Assembly: GCF_036248275.1 (NCBI RefSeq)
Contig: NZ_CP109181.1
Location: forward strand, 2,852,001-2,916,000
Reading direction: 5' to 3'
DNA: 64,000 nt
From: Streptomyces sp. NBC_01716
GTDB taxonomy: Bacteria > Actinomycetota > Actinomycetes > Streptomycetales > Streptomycetaceae
Under the pieces are notes generated by a model that ran no database searches, was not told the origin of the DNA, and was given only the letters and a program-made list of their open reading frames with translations. The translations under genes were made by a program, and so were the position numbers. Below, piece after piece: positions 9,195 through 16,939 of the stretch; positions within the stretch are counted from its first letter, which is position 1, and the number at the start of each line of letters is the position of its first letter.

Positions 9195-9307
9195 GCGTAA
9201 CGACCGTCCCCCATCCCGAGCTGAACACGTCGCGTCAGGCTAACCGTTGCGTCCGGCATTGAACCAAGCCGGTACAGATTCGGTACACGATCAGCGAGGG
9301 GACGCCG

Positions 9308-9931
9308 TCACTCTCCGGGGGCGGCGGGCAGCTGCGGCAACCGCTCGGCGGCGACGACACCTTCGAGGTAGCCACGGGCCCGCTCGGTGCGCGGATACGC
9401 CTCCAGCAACTCCCAGAAGCGCGGGCCGTGCCCCGGCACGAGCAGATGGGCCAGCTCGTGCACGAGCACGTAGTCGACGACGTACTCGGGCATGCCCTGC
9501 AGCCGGTGCGAGAGACGGATACTGCCCTCGGCGGGGGTGCAGGAGCCCCAGCGGGTGTTCTGGTTGGTGACCCAGCGGACGGACGCGGGGCGGGCCCTGC
9601 CGTCGAAATACTGCTCGGACAGCCGCTTGGCGCGGTCGGTCAGATCGTTGTCGCCGAGGACGCGCTTGCTCTCCTGAGCCGCGAGTTTGTCGAGCATCAC
9701 GTCCACCCAGCGCCGCTCCTCGGCCTCCGACATCCGGGCCGGGATGAGCACAATGGTGCGGTCGCCCTCACGGTACGCCGAGACCGTCCTGCTGCGCCGG
9801 GCGCTGCGGCGGACCTCGACGGCGCTCGTCGCCGGTCCGCGCTGCGGGCGGCCGGTCACGCTGCGCTCTTCGCTTCCGGCGCTGTGCGGTGGGGATTCCC
9901 CCGCAACGCGAGGAGAAGGGTCGGCGGACAC
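9308..9931 (-). CDS. YgjP-type (M48-like) metallopeptidase
   Basis: The 207-residue protein has the zinc motif HELAH at 158-162 with a further histidine in HGPRFW at 168, and the family block TRWGSCTP (126-133). These match the YgjP/DUF45 metallopeptidases. The first 45 residues are polar and probably disordered. GTG 9929-9931 is used; later starts are possible. It is divergent from the ThiF-like gene. Confidence 0.9.
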   Translation of the reverse strand: MSADPSPRVAGESPPHSAGSEERSVTGRPQRGPATSAVEVRRSARRSRTVSAYREGDRTIVLIPARMSEAEERRWVDVMLDKLAAQESKRVLGDNDLTDRAKRLSEQYFDGRARPASVRWVTNQNTRWGSCTPAEGSIRLSHRLQGMPEYVVDYVLVHELAHLLVPGHGPRFWELLEAYPRTERARGYLEGVVAAERLPQLPAAPGE

Positions 9932-10117
9932 GCTTCGACGTTACCCGCTGTCAGTGGGGAACGTCCCGTCGCGGAGGCTTTTCGATCTTGGTCCACTCCA
10001 TACACCCATCATTTGAACGTCTAATTCCCCACGCCTGTGGATAACTCTTCGCACCTCTCACCAGTTCCTTGCATTCTGGAATCCGATCGCGGGACAGGCA
10101 TCACGGGGGAGACGAAT
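9932..10117. promoter_or_regulatory. Divergent intergenic region with a DnaA-box-like 9-mer
   Basis: This 186-bp AT-richer spacer must hold the promoters of both flanking genes. TGTGGATAA at 10036-10044 is the exact complement of the TTATCCACA DnaA box. A single copy is weak evidence for anything more than DnaA binding. I cannot assign -35/-10 elements with confidence. Confidence 0.4.
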
Positions 10118-11383
10118 ATGCATCCAATGGTGAAGCCCGCTCTGCGCCGGGCCTGGCGGGAGCGGCAGACGGTTCAGTTCGGAATCACACCCGCGCACGC
10201 GGTGGTGGTGGGACCTGTCGATACGGCCACGGGCAGCTTTCTCGACCTGCTGGACGGCACGCGGGGGCTGCCGCTGCTGCGGGACGAGGCGCGGAGTCTG
10301 GGGCTGCCGGACGGCAAGGCGGAAGCGCTCGTGGACCGGCTCTCGGCGGCCGGGCTGCTGGACGACAGCACGGCGGGCGGGCGCCCCGCCGAAGCGTTAC
10401 GGAATCGAAAGGTGGAGCTCGACCGGCTGCGGGCGGATCTGGCGTCACTGTCGATCACGCACCGCACGCCGGGTGCGGCGATGGAGCGGCTGGCGGCGCG
10501 GCGCACCATGCGTGTCCAGGTGCGCGGGGCCGGCCGGGTCGGTGCGGCCGTCGCCTCGGCGCTGTCGGCCTCCGGGGTGGGCCGGGTGGATGTGCTTGAC
10601 AGCGGGAGGACCCAGGCATGGGACGTGGCTCCGGGCGGGCTTCCGGCGGAATCGGTCGGTGAGCGCAGGGATGTGGCGGCCCGGCTGCTGGTGCGGCGCT
10701 CGGCCCCGGGCAGATCCGTCAGAGCGGCGGCGTCCGGCGCGCGGCCGGCGGCCGACGGGCCGGGGTCCGATATGGACGGGGCGGAGGCGGGAGAGCTCGA
10801 CGACATGCCGGGCGGCTGGGCGGCCGAGCGGCCCGAGCGCGCCGACGAGCGGGCGGCCACGGTGAGCGGTGGCGCGGCGGGGCTGTCGCTGGTGATCGTC
10901 GCCCCACGGGACGGGCTCGCGGCCTATGTCCCGGATCCGGCGTCCGCCGAGCGCTGGATCGCCACCGGGACTCCTCATCTCTACGCGGGAGTTGTCGAGG
11001 CCACGGGGGTGGTGGGCCCGCTGGTGCTGCCGGGCGGCACAGCCTGCGCGGGCTGTCTGACCGAGGAGCGGACCGCCCGGGAGCCGGGGTGGCCGCTCAT
11101 GCTGGCGCAGTGGCGGTCAGGACGGCGGGCGTCGGTCACACCGGCCTGCGACCTGGGGCTCGCCACCACCGTGGCCGGTCTCACCACGGCTCACGCGCTG
11201 TCCTTCCTGGATGGTGAGCTGCCGGCGAGCACGGGGGCACGCTGGGAGATCACGCTGCCGCTGCTCGACTGGCGTTCGGAGCGGATCGCGCCGCATCCCG
11301 CCTGCCCCTGCGGGGCCGCCGGAGAACAGGAGGGAGAGGGCATGGCTGTGCCCGGGGCGCCGCACGACACAATGGTGCGGTAA
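10118..11383 (+). CDS. ThiF/E1-like protein resembling TOMM cyclodehydratase partner (RRE-type), with a TTA codon
   Basis: The 421-residue protein has an N-terminal winged-helix-like region (about 1-95) like the peptide-recognition part of TOMM (thiazole/oxazole peptide) proteins, then a Rossmann-like E1 part with RGAGRVGAAVASALSASGVG (about 145-165). Cysteines occur as TACAGC and HPACPCGA near the end. No YcaO partner, precursor peptide or dehydrogenase is adjacent. The ATG at 10118 follows GGGGGAGA. Codon 94 (10397-10399) is TTA, so translation should need the bldA tRNA. It lies 41 bp upstream of the ABC1 kinase gene. The catalytic role is uncertain. Confidence 0.8.
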   Translation: MHPMVKPALRRAWRERQTVQFGITPAHAVVVGPVDTATGSFLDLLDGTRGLPLLRDEARSLGLPDGKAEALVDRLSAAGLLDDSTAGGRPAEALRNRKVELDRLRADLASLSITHRTPGAAMERLAARRTMRVQVRGAGRVGAAVASALSASGVGRVDVLDSGRTQAWDVAPGGLPAESVGERRDVAARLLVRRSAPGRSVRAAASGARPAADGPGSDMDGAEAGELDDMPGGWAAERPERADERAATVSGGAAGLSLVIVAPRDGLAAYVPDPASAERWIATGTPHLYAGVVEATGVVGPLVLPGGTACAGCLTEERTAREPGWPLMLAQWRSGRRASVTPACDLGLATTVAGLTTAHALSFLDGELPASTGARWEITLPLLDWRSERIAPHPACPCGAAGEQEGEGMAVPGAPHDTMVR

Positions 11384-11424
11384 CCGCCGTACGCGGCTCG
11401 GCTGTCAGGGATTTGGAGGGGCGT

Positions 11425-12810
11425 ATGTCTGATCTTCCCCGTAAGGCCGTCACCCGAACTGCCAAGCTGGCCGCGCTGCCACTGGGCTTCGCCGGCCGTG
11501 CCACCTGGGGTCTGGGCAAGCGGATCGGCGGCAAGTCCGCGGAGATGGTGGGCCGGGAGCTCCAGCAGCGCACGGCGGACCAGCTCTTCAAGGTGCTCGG
11601 CGAGCTCAAGGGCGGGGCCATGAAGTTCGGGCAGGCTCTGTCCGTCTTCGAGTCCGCGCTGCCCGAGGAGGTGGCGGGCCCCTATCGGGCGGCGCTCACC
11701 AAGCTCCAGGAGGCTGCCCCTCCGATGCCGACCAGCACGGTGCACAAGGTGCTGGCGGAGCGGCTCGGTGAGGAGTGGCGTGAGCTGTTCCTGGAGTTCG
11801 AGGAGAAGCCGTCGGCCGCCGCCTCGATCGGCCAGGTGCACCGGGCGGTGTGGCACGACGGGCGGAATGTGGCGGTCAAGGTGCAGTACCCGGGGGCCGG
11901 GGAGGCGCTGCTCTCGGACCTGTCGCAGCTGAGCCGGTTCGCCCGGCTGCTGGGGCCGCTGATCCCGGGCATGGACGTCAAGCCCCTGATCAACGAGTTG
12001 CGGGACCGGGTGTCGGAGGAGCTGGACTACGAGCTGGAGGCTGCGGCGCAGCGGGAGCACGCGGCGGAGTTCGCGGACGATCCCGACGTGGTCGTGCCCG
12101 ACGTGGTGCACCAGTGCGACCAGGTGCTGGTCACGGAGTGGATCGACGGCATCCCGATGGCCGACGTGATCGCGGAGGGCACCGAGGAACAGCGCGACCG
12201 CGCGGGCCAGTTGCTGGCGCGCTTCCTCTTCTCGGGCCCCGCCCGTACGGGACTGCTGCACGCGGACCCGCATCCGGGCAACTTCCGGCTGCTGCCGCCG
12301 GCCGGGGACGAGGGCGAATCGCGCCTCGGTGTACTGGACTTCGGCACGGTCGACCGGCTGCCGGGCGGGCTGCCCGAGACGATAGGCGAGTCGCTGCGGC
12401 TAACGCTGGAGGGGGACGCCGAGACGGTGTACGAACTCCTGCGCACGGAGGGGTTCGTCAAGGAGTCGATCGATCTCGACCCGGACGCGGTGCTGGAGTA
12501 TCTGCTGCCGATCATCGAACCGGCCGAGGCGGAGGAGTTCACCTTCACCCGGAGCTGGATGCGCACCCAGGCGGCGCGGATCGCCGATCCGCGTTCTCCG
12601 GCGCACCAGTTGGGGAAGCAGTTGAATCTGCCGCCGTCCTATCTGCTGATACATCGCGTCACGCTGAGCACCATCGGGGTGCTGTGCCAGCTGAACGCGA
12701 CGGTCCGGCTCCGCGAGGAGCTGGAGGAGTGGCTGCCGGGCTTCCTGCCGGAGGAGTTCGCCTATGAGGAGGAGCCCGAGGCGGGAGCGGGCGCGGGCGC
12801 GGGCGCGTAG
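11425..12810 (+). CDS. ABC1/UbiB family atypical kinase
   Basis: The 461-residue protein shows the ABC1 hallmarks: KxGQ in GAMKFGQALSVF (about 70), the alanine-rich loop SAAASIGQVH (about 133), the catalytic HADPHPGN (about 283) and LDFGTVD (about 306). The family controls quinone or lipid metabolism through ATP binding. Streptomyces uses menaquinone, so the substrate here is open. The C-terminus is a GA repeat of about 10 residues. The ATG at 11425 has GGAGGGG at the right spacing. It corresponds to the ABC1 gene beside whiB7 in mycobacteria. Confidence 0.93.
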   Translation: MSDLPRKAVTRTAKLAALPLGFAGRATWGLGKRIGGKSAEMVGRELQQRTADQLFKVLGELKGGAMKFGQALSVFESALPEEVAGPYRAALTKLQEAAPPMPTSTVHKVLAERLGEEWRELFLEFEEKPSAAASIGQVHRAVWHDGRNVAVKVQYPGAGEALLSDLSQLSRFARLLGPLIPGMDVKPLINELRDRVSEELDYELEAAAQREHAAEFADDPDVVVPDVVHQCDQVLVTEWIDGIPMADVIAEGTEEQRDRAGQLLARFLFSGPARTGLLHADPHPGNFRLLPPAGDEGESRLGVLDFGTVDRLPGGLPETIGESLRLTLEGDAETVYELLRTEGFVKESIDLDPDAVLEYLLPIIEPAEAEEFTFTRSWMRTQAARIADPRSPAHQLGKQLNLPPSYLLIHRVTLSTIGVLCQLNATVRLREELEEWLPGFLPEEFAYEEEPEAGAGAGAGA

Positions 12811-12831
12811 GACGTGTTCGGAGACAAGAAA

Positions 12832-12863
12832 GCGGGGGCCGGTCCGTGAGGACCGGCCCCCGC
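12832..12863. terminator. Bidirectional terminator between ABC1 gene and wblC operon
   Basis: A perfect 14-bp stem (12832-12845 with 12850-12863) and GTGA loop lie between convergent genes, 21 bp after the ABC1 stop and 50 bp before the end of the opposing gene. Confidence 0.85.
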
Positions 12864-12912
12864 GTCAGAGGCACTCAGGGTCTGCGACGTTCTCGCGCCC
12901 GGCCGCTGGCGG

Positions 12913-13236
12913 TCAGTTCATGACCGCCATGGCCAGCGCACGGCGGGCGCGCATCGATACGCGCTCGGCCCGGCGCTGCATCCGCCGAGCGGCGACCAGG
13001 CGCACGGCCTGGCGTTCCGCGTCGGCTTCACGCAGGCGCTCGGTCATATGCGCGCGTGCAAGGGCTTCTGGGATGAGTTGCATCTCGCGGTTCCTGTTCT
13101 GACGCGATTCGCTCGCGCCGGTGGTACTGACAGCTGAAGTGGCGGAGCCGGACGGCTCTCGCAGGGAAGAGGTCATCGGGGCCTGCTTCTTGGGATCGTG
13201 CGTGACGGGGCGATCGACGGTGCCGGTGGCGTTCAT
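12913..13236 (-). CDS. Small basic helical protein, second gene of wblC operon
   Basis: The 107-residue protein has a polar serine/threonine-rich first half and an arginine/alanine-rich helical second half (about 60-107, including ERQAVRLVAARRMQRRAE). Its ATG overlaps the wblC stop (ATGA), which implies translational coupling. I do not recognise a family. A nucleic-acid-binding or coiled-coil helper of WblC is possible but not shown. Confidence 0.8.
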   Translation of the reverse strand: MNATGTVDRPVTHDPKKQAPMTSSLREPSGSATSAVSTTGASESRQNRNREMQLIPEALARAHMTERLREADAERQAVRLVAARRMQRRAERVSMRARRALAMAVMN

Positions 13237-13601
13237 GCCGCGACCGGGTTCTTGCGCGGGCGGCCACGGGGCCGCTTGCGAGCGACGACCACACCCTGGA
13301 TGAAGAGCTCGCCGCCCCAGACACCCCACGGCTCACGCCGCTCCTTGGCACCGGCGAGGCAGGCCTCGACCAGCGGGCAGGTGCGGCAGAGGGACTTGGC
13401 GTACTCGACGTCGGCCGGGGACTCCGCGAAGAAGACCTCCGGGTCGTAGGCACGGCAGGGAACGGGTACGCCGAGGTTCTCGATGGCGTCGTCGAGCGCG
13501 GTGAGCGCGGTCAGCGGGGTCAAGGTGGAGTCCTCCGTGATGCCGGGCTGGGTGATCGTTTCGGAAGGCGGTACGGACGGGGCGTGCGCTTCGAGTTGCA
13601 C
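13233..13601 (-). CDS. wblC: WhiB-family antibiotic-resistance regulator WblC (WhiB7)
   Basis: The 122-residue protein has four Fe-S cysteines (49, 72, 75, 81), the turn GVWGGELF (93-100) and a C-terminal AT-hook RGRPRK (112-117). That combination marks the WhiB7/WblC class, which binds sigma factor region 4 and switches on ribosome-protection, efflux and drug-modification genes after translation inhibitors. GTG 13599-13601 follows GAGGAAG. The frame stays open upstream to 13805, but that stretch crosses the leader terminator and is unlikely to be translated as part of WblC. The leader is annotated separately. Confidence 0.95.
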   Translation of the reverse strand: MQLEAHAPSVPPSETITQPGITEDSTLTPLTALTALDDAIENLGVPVPCRAYDPEVFFAESPADVEYAKSLCRTCPLVEACLAGAKERREPWGVWGGELFIQGVVVARKRPRGRPRKNPVAA

Positions 13602-13715
13602 GGTGGTGTCTTCCTCGTCTGGTCGGTCCGGCCTGTTGGCCAGGTGTCGGCTGGTACCGGGTGGTACTTCTCCCGAGGCCCCTTCACTCCGCCCGTCCCG
13701 TTCGGGACAAACAGA

Positions 13716-13750
13716 AGGGCCGCGGATCCCGGGTGGGGTTCCGCGGCCCT
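13716..13750 (-). terminator. Attenuator-type terminator in the wblC leader
   Basis: AGGGCCGCGG at 13716-13725 pairs with CCGCGGCCCT at 13741-13750, with extra inner pairs. Read on the minus strand it is followed by TCTGTTTGTCC, a T-rich exit. It sits between the leader ORF stop and the wblC start, so transcripts must read through it to reach wblC. A further small hairpin, GTCCCG-TT-CGGGAC, follows at 13695-13708. Confidence 0.8.
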
Positions 13751-13760
13751 GAAGGCGCCG

Positions 13761-13779
13761 GCCTGATCTTGAATCAGGC
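13761..13779 (-). promoter_or_regulatory. Hairpin overlapping the leader ORF stop codon
   Basis: GCCTGAT (13761-13767) pairs with ATCAGGC (13773-13779), and the leader ORF stop at 13774-13776 lies inside the stem. A ribosome terminating or stalling here would melt this stem and shift folding of the terminator just downstream. This is the layout expected of ribosome-mediated attenuation. Confidence 0.6.
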
Positions 13780-14121
13780 TGGATCACTCCAGGGTTCAGG
13801 CCCACGGATGGCCCACATCGTGTGGTGCTGCTTCGTCTGCTTCGTCAATTCGGCACCGGCTGCCGCGAACGCATAGGCCTTTGCCTCTGCCGCTGCTACT
13901 TCTGCCGCCAGTGCCTTGCTCGGTCGCTCATTGCCGCCCGTGACAGGAAGAGCCACGGGGTTGGTCCGGCCGGCGCCGAAGCCCGACAGACCGGTGGCGG
14001 CGAACGAAGATCCATCACTGGCCAGCAGTCCAGGACGCAGAACGTCGAGAGAGCATGCGGAGACGACCGAGAGATCGGTCATTTTGGCGGTGCTGACGAA
14101 GTCGCTGTTGATGCTGATCAC
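13774..14121 (-). CDS. Leader-encoded small protein upstream of wblC, 115 aa
   Basis: GTG 14119-14121 has an excellent GAGGAGG site eight bases upstream. The product is a 115-residue soluble protein, alanine/glutamate-rich near 70-95 and ending MWAIRGPEPWSDPA. A short internal ORF (ATG 13816-13818, 14 residues) shares that end and could itself be the regulatory uORF; it lacks a clear ribosome site. Codon use is slightly less GC-biased than its neighbours. Position between uvrD2 and wblC, with the stop inside a hairpin before a terminator, suggests that translating this ORF controls wblC. I know no function for the protein itself. Confidence 0.7.
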   Translation of the reverse strand: MISINSDFVSTAKMTDLSVVSACSLDVLRPGLLASDGSSFAATGLSGFGAGRTNPVALPVTGGNERPSKALAAEVAAAEAKAYAFAAAGAELTKQTKQHHTMWAIRGPEPWSDPA

Positions 14122-14274
14122 TGGAATCGCCTCCTCTCGGCGTATCGAAATCCGGATACCACTTCGGACAAGTAGAGCACGGGGACGGGGCTTCGGAGAA
14201 GCCCGCCGTTCCGTGGTTAAGAACCTATGGTGATTCGCGGGGCGCGCGCAAACTATTTTCTCGACGAGTTTGTA

Positions 14275-16476
14275 TCAGCTCTCCTCGTCCTCCCCAACAA
14301 GCTCGTCACCTGCGCAGATGGCCAGAACATCGGCTCCGAACCGCTCCAGCTTGCGACCTCCGACGCCGGAGATCCGGGACAGCTCGCCGTCGTCGCCCGG
14401 CACGGCCTCGGCGATGGCCATCAGCGTCTTGTCGGTGAACACGCAGTACGCGGGCTGGCCCAGCTGCTTCGCCTGGTCGGAGCGCCACTCGCGCAGCCGT
14501 TCGTACAGCCCCTCGTCCATGTCCGAGGGGCAGCCCTCACAGCGCATCAGCTTCATCTCGCCCGCGTCCGTCAGGGTCGTGCCACAGACGCGGCACAGCA
14601 CCGGGCCGCGCCGCTTGCGCCGGCCGCCGCGGTCGGCCGCGCCGCCCGCCGCCGCTCCGGCGCCCCGCGTCCCCGGGGCCGACGAGCCCGGCCGCAGGCC
14701 GCTCAGGAAGCGGGTGGGACGCCGGGATGCCCTGCCGCCCGGGGCCCTGGAGAGCGCCCACGACAGCGAGATGTGCAGGCGGGCACGGGTGACCCCGACG
14801 TAGAGGAGCCTGCGCTCCTCCTCGACCTGTTCGTCGGTCTTGGCGTACGTGATCGGCATCATGCCCTCGGTCAGCCCGACCAGGAACACCGCGTCCCACT
14901 CCAGGCCCTTGGCCGAGTGGAGGGAGGCGAGGGTGACTCCCTGGACGGTCGGGGCGTGCTGGGCGGCGGCGCGCTCGTCCAGCTCGGCCACCAGATCGCC
15001 GAGGGTCGACTCCGGCCTGGCCCGTGCGAAGTCCTCGGCGAGACGCACGAGGGCGGCCAGCGACTCCCAGCGGTCGCGGACGGCGCCCGAGCCCGTGGGA
15101 GGTTCGGTGGTCCAGCCCTTGGTGGAGAGCACCGCCCGCACCTGGGACGGCAGATCCACGATGTCGTCCAGCAGGGAGTCGTTGCCCCCGAAGCGGGCCG
15201 CGCCGCGCAGGGCGGCCCCTGCCTCCCGTACCTCCTGGCGCTCGAAGAACCGCTCGGCGCCCCGGAGTTGGTAGGGCACCCCGGCGTCGGCGAGCGCCTG
15301 TTCGTAGACCTCCGACTGGGCGTTGATCCGGTACAGCACGGCGATCTCGCCGGCCGGGACGCCCGCCGCGATCAGGTCGCGGACCCGGCGGGCGGTGCCC
15401 TCGGCCTCGGCGGGCTCGTCCGCGTACTCCGTGTAGAGGGGCTCGGGGCCCGCGTCGCGCTGCGAGATCAGTTCGAGCCGGTGTTCGGCGGCGCGGCCCC
15501 TGGCTTGATTCAGCAGGCCGTTGGCCAGGTGCACGACCTGGGGAGTGGAGCGGTAGTCACGGACCAGCTTCACCATCGTCGCGTTGGGGTGGCGCGTGCG
15601 GAAGTTCAGCAGATGGTCCGGGGTCGCGCCGGTGAAGGAGTAGATCGTCTGGCTGGCGTCGCCGACGACGCAGAGACTCTCCCGGTCGCCCATCCACAGG
15701 TCGAGGAGCCGCTGCTGGAGCGGGCTCACGTCCTGGTACTCGTCCACCACGAAGTGCTGGTACTGACCGCGGATCTGGTCGGCGATGTCGTGCCGGTCCT
15801 GGAGGATGCCGACCGTGAGCAGCAGGACGTCCTCGAAGTCGATGACCGACCTGTCTCGTTTCAGCTGCTCGTACATCGCGTAGATCTGGCCGATTTCCGC
15901 CGGATCGCGCGGGGCGTCGCGGTGGGACTTGGCGACGGCGGCCGGATAGTCGGCGGGCACGGTCTGGGTGACCTTGGCCCACTCGATCTCGCTGGTGACA
16001 TCCCTCAGCTCGTTCCGGTCCAGCCGGACCCGGCAGCGGGCCGCCGACTCCGCGACCAGCTGGACCTTGCGCTCCAGCAGCCGGGGCAGCTCGCCACCGA
16101 CCACCTTGGGCCAGAAGTACTGGAGCTGGCGCAGCGCCGCCGAGTGGAACGTACGCGCCTGGACGCCGCCCGCGCCCAGCTGGCGCAGGCGCCCGCGCAT
16201 CTCCCCCGCGGCCCGGTTGGTGAAGGTCACGGCCAGGACGCTGGCGGGCTGGAGGATCCCGGCCCGCACGCCGTACGCGATCCGGTGGGTGATCGCGCGC
16301 GTCTTGCCCGTGCCGGCACCGGCCAGCACACAGACCGGTCCGTGCAGTGCCGTCGCGACCTCGCGCTGCTCGGGGTCGAGCCCTTCGAGCACCGCGTCGG
16401 CGTCGCGAGGCGGGGCCACGAACTGGCTGCCGTCGGAGTCCTGCGGGAAGAGTGAGGAGTGCGTTGCTGCTGTCAC
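14275..16476 (-). CDS. uvrD2: ATP-dependent DNA helicase UvrD2
   Basis: The 733-residue SF1A helicase has Walker A AGAGTGKT (52-59), a Walker-B-type DEYQDV, and the late motif SAKGLEWD. A tetracysteine knuckle (CRVC 628-631, CEGC 646-649) is followed by an HRDC domain (about 655-725). That tail is the mark of mycobacterial UvrD2. It unwinds 3'-tailed duplexes in repair. The GTG at 16474-16476 begins the reading; an alternative start lies 13 codons upstream. Its promoter shares the short divergent region with the mycoredoxin gene. Confidence 0.95.
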   Translation of the reverse strand: MTAATHSSLFPQDSDGSQFVAPPRDADAVLEGLDPEQREVATALHGPVCVLAGAGTGKTRAITHRIAYGVRAGILQPASVLAVTFTNRAAGEMRGRLRQLGAGGVQARTFHSAALRQLQYFWPKVVGGELPRLLERKVQLVAESAARCRVRLDRNELRDVTSEIEWAKVTQTVPADYPAAVAKSHRDAPRDPAEIGQIYAMYEQLKRDRSVIDFEDVLLLTVGILQDRHDIADQIRGQYQHFVVDEYQDVSPLQQRLLDLWMGDRESLCVVGDASQTIYSFTGATPDHLLNFRTRHPNATMVKLVRDYRSTPQVVHLANGLLNQARGRAAEHRLELISQRDAGPEPLYTEYADEPAEAEGTARRVRDLIAAGVPAGEIAVLYRINAQSEVYEQALADAGVPYQLRGAERFFERQEVREAGAALRGAARFGGNDSLLDDIVDLPSQVRAVLSTKGWTTEPPTGSGAVRDRWESLAALVRLAEDFARARPESTLGDLVAELDERAAAQHAPTVQGVTLASLHSAKGLEWDAVFLVGLTEGMMPITYAKTDEQVEEERRLLYVGVTRARLHISLSWALSRAPGGRASRRPTRFLSGLRPGSSAPGTRGAGAAAGGAADRGGRRKRRGPVLCRVCGTTLTDAGEMKLMRCEGCPSDMDEGLYERLREWRSDQAKQLGQPAYCVFTDKTLMAIAEAVPGDDGELSRISGVGGRKLERFGADVLAICAGDELVGEDEES

Positions 16477-16511
16477 CCCGCCATGCTGCCAGGTCCCGTG
16501 AGGCTGGTGCT

Positions 16512-16551
16512 GCACTTGTCCACAGGGGAGTCACGTTGGTCGTACAAGTGC
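16512..16551. promoter_or_regulatory. Operator-like inverted repeat containing a perfect DnaA box
   Basis: GCACTTGT (16512-16519) and ACAAGTGC (16544-16551) are exact inverted repeats centred 32 bp apart, ending one base before the SigR -35. The left arm overlaps TTGTCCACA (16516-16524), the preferred Streptomyces DnaA box. The spacing of about three helical turns suits a dimeric or looped regulator. Confidence 0.5.
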
Positions 16552-16578
16552 GGGAATGGTGACCAGGTCACGTACGTT
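16552..16578 (+). promoter_or_regulatory. SigR-type promoter of the mycoredoxin gene
   Basis: GGGAAT at 16552-16557, an 18-bp spacer and GTT at 16576-16578 fit the SigR consensus GGGAAT-N18-GTT exactly. A GTGACC-A-GGTCAC palindrome lies inside the spacer. SigR directs thiol-oxidative-stress genes, and mycoredoxin is a typical target, which agrees with the gene 48 bp downstream. Confidence 0.85.
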
Positions 16579-16626
16579 CATCTGTCTGCGAAGACATTCG
16601 AGCCTGCCAGAGGAGCGCGAGAAGAC

Positions 16627-16869
16627 ATGCCGGGGACTGTGACGATGTACAGCACCACATGGTGCGGATACTGCCGTCGGCTCAAGGGCCAGATGGACCG
16701 CGAAGGCATCGCGTACACCGAGATCAACATCGAGCAGGACCCGGATTCGGCCGCGTTCGTCGAGAAGGCGAACGGCGGCAATCAGACAGTCCCGACCTTG
16801 CTCTTCGACGACGGTTCGACGCTGACGAACCCGTCCCTCGCGCAGGTCAAGCAGAAGGTCGGCGCCTGA
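16627..16869 (+). CDS. mrx1: Mycoredoxin (glutaredoxin-fold disulfide reductase)
   Basis: The 80-residue protein has the redox motif WCGYC (Cys13, Cys16) and the cis-proline TVP (about 57-59). Mycoredoxins reduce mycothiol-protein mixed disulfides with electrons from mycothiol. The length is typical. ATG 16627 follows a GA-rich site. Expression should be induced by thiol oxidation through the SigR-type promoter. Confidence 0.95.
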   Translation: MPGTVTMYSTTWCGYCRRLKGQMDREGIAYTEINIEQDPDSAAFVEKANGGNQTVPTLLFDDGSTLTNPSLAQVKQKVGA

Positions 16870-16894
16870 GCCCACGGGCCGGGCACGACCGATG

Positions 16895-16932
16895 GCGCAG
16901 GAGCCCCCGCCGGCCGGCGGGGGCTCCTGCGC
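16895..16932. terminator. 38-bp perfect palindrome between mrx1 and nudC
   Basis: Two 19-bp arms (16895-16913, 16914-16932) are exact complements with no spacer; the CCGGCCGG centre would form the loop. It lies between convergent genes and should stop transcription both ways. Confidence 0.85.
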
Positions 16933-16939
16933 GTGCCGG

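Noticed and set aside
10036..10044. DnaA box as part of a replication origin
   Set aside because: There is a single box with no clustered boxes and no dnaA or dnaN nearby; likewise 16516-16524.
10118..11383. Thiopeptide/TOMM biosynthetic cluster
   Set aside because: Only the E1/RRE-like gene is present; no YcaO, precursor peptide, dehydrogenase or exporter flanks it.
13602..13805. N-terminal extension of WblC
   Set aside because: The frame is open, but it runs through the leader terminator, lacks a ribosome site at its start, and WhiB7 proteins begin near the chosen GTG.
14122..14274. SigR promoter for the wblC leader
   Set aside because: GGAAC with a later GTC is present on the minus strand, but the spacing is 21 bp, outside the accepted 18-19.
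14227..16455. Plus-strand ORF of 742 codons opposite uvrD2
   Set aside because: It is the mirror of the uvrD2 coding frame; uvrD2 has complete helicase motifs and this does not.
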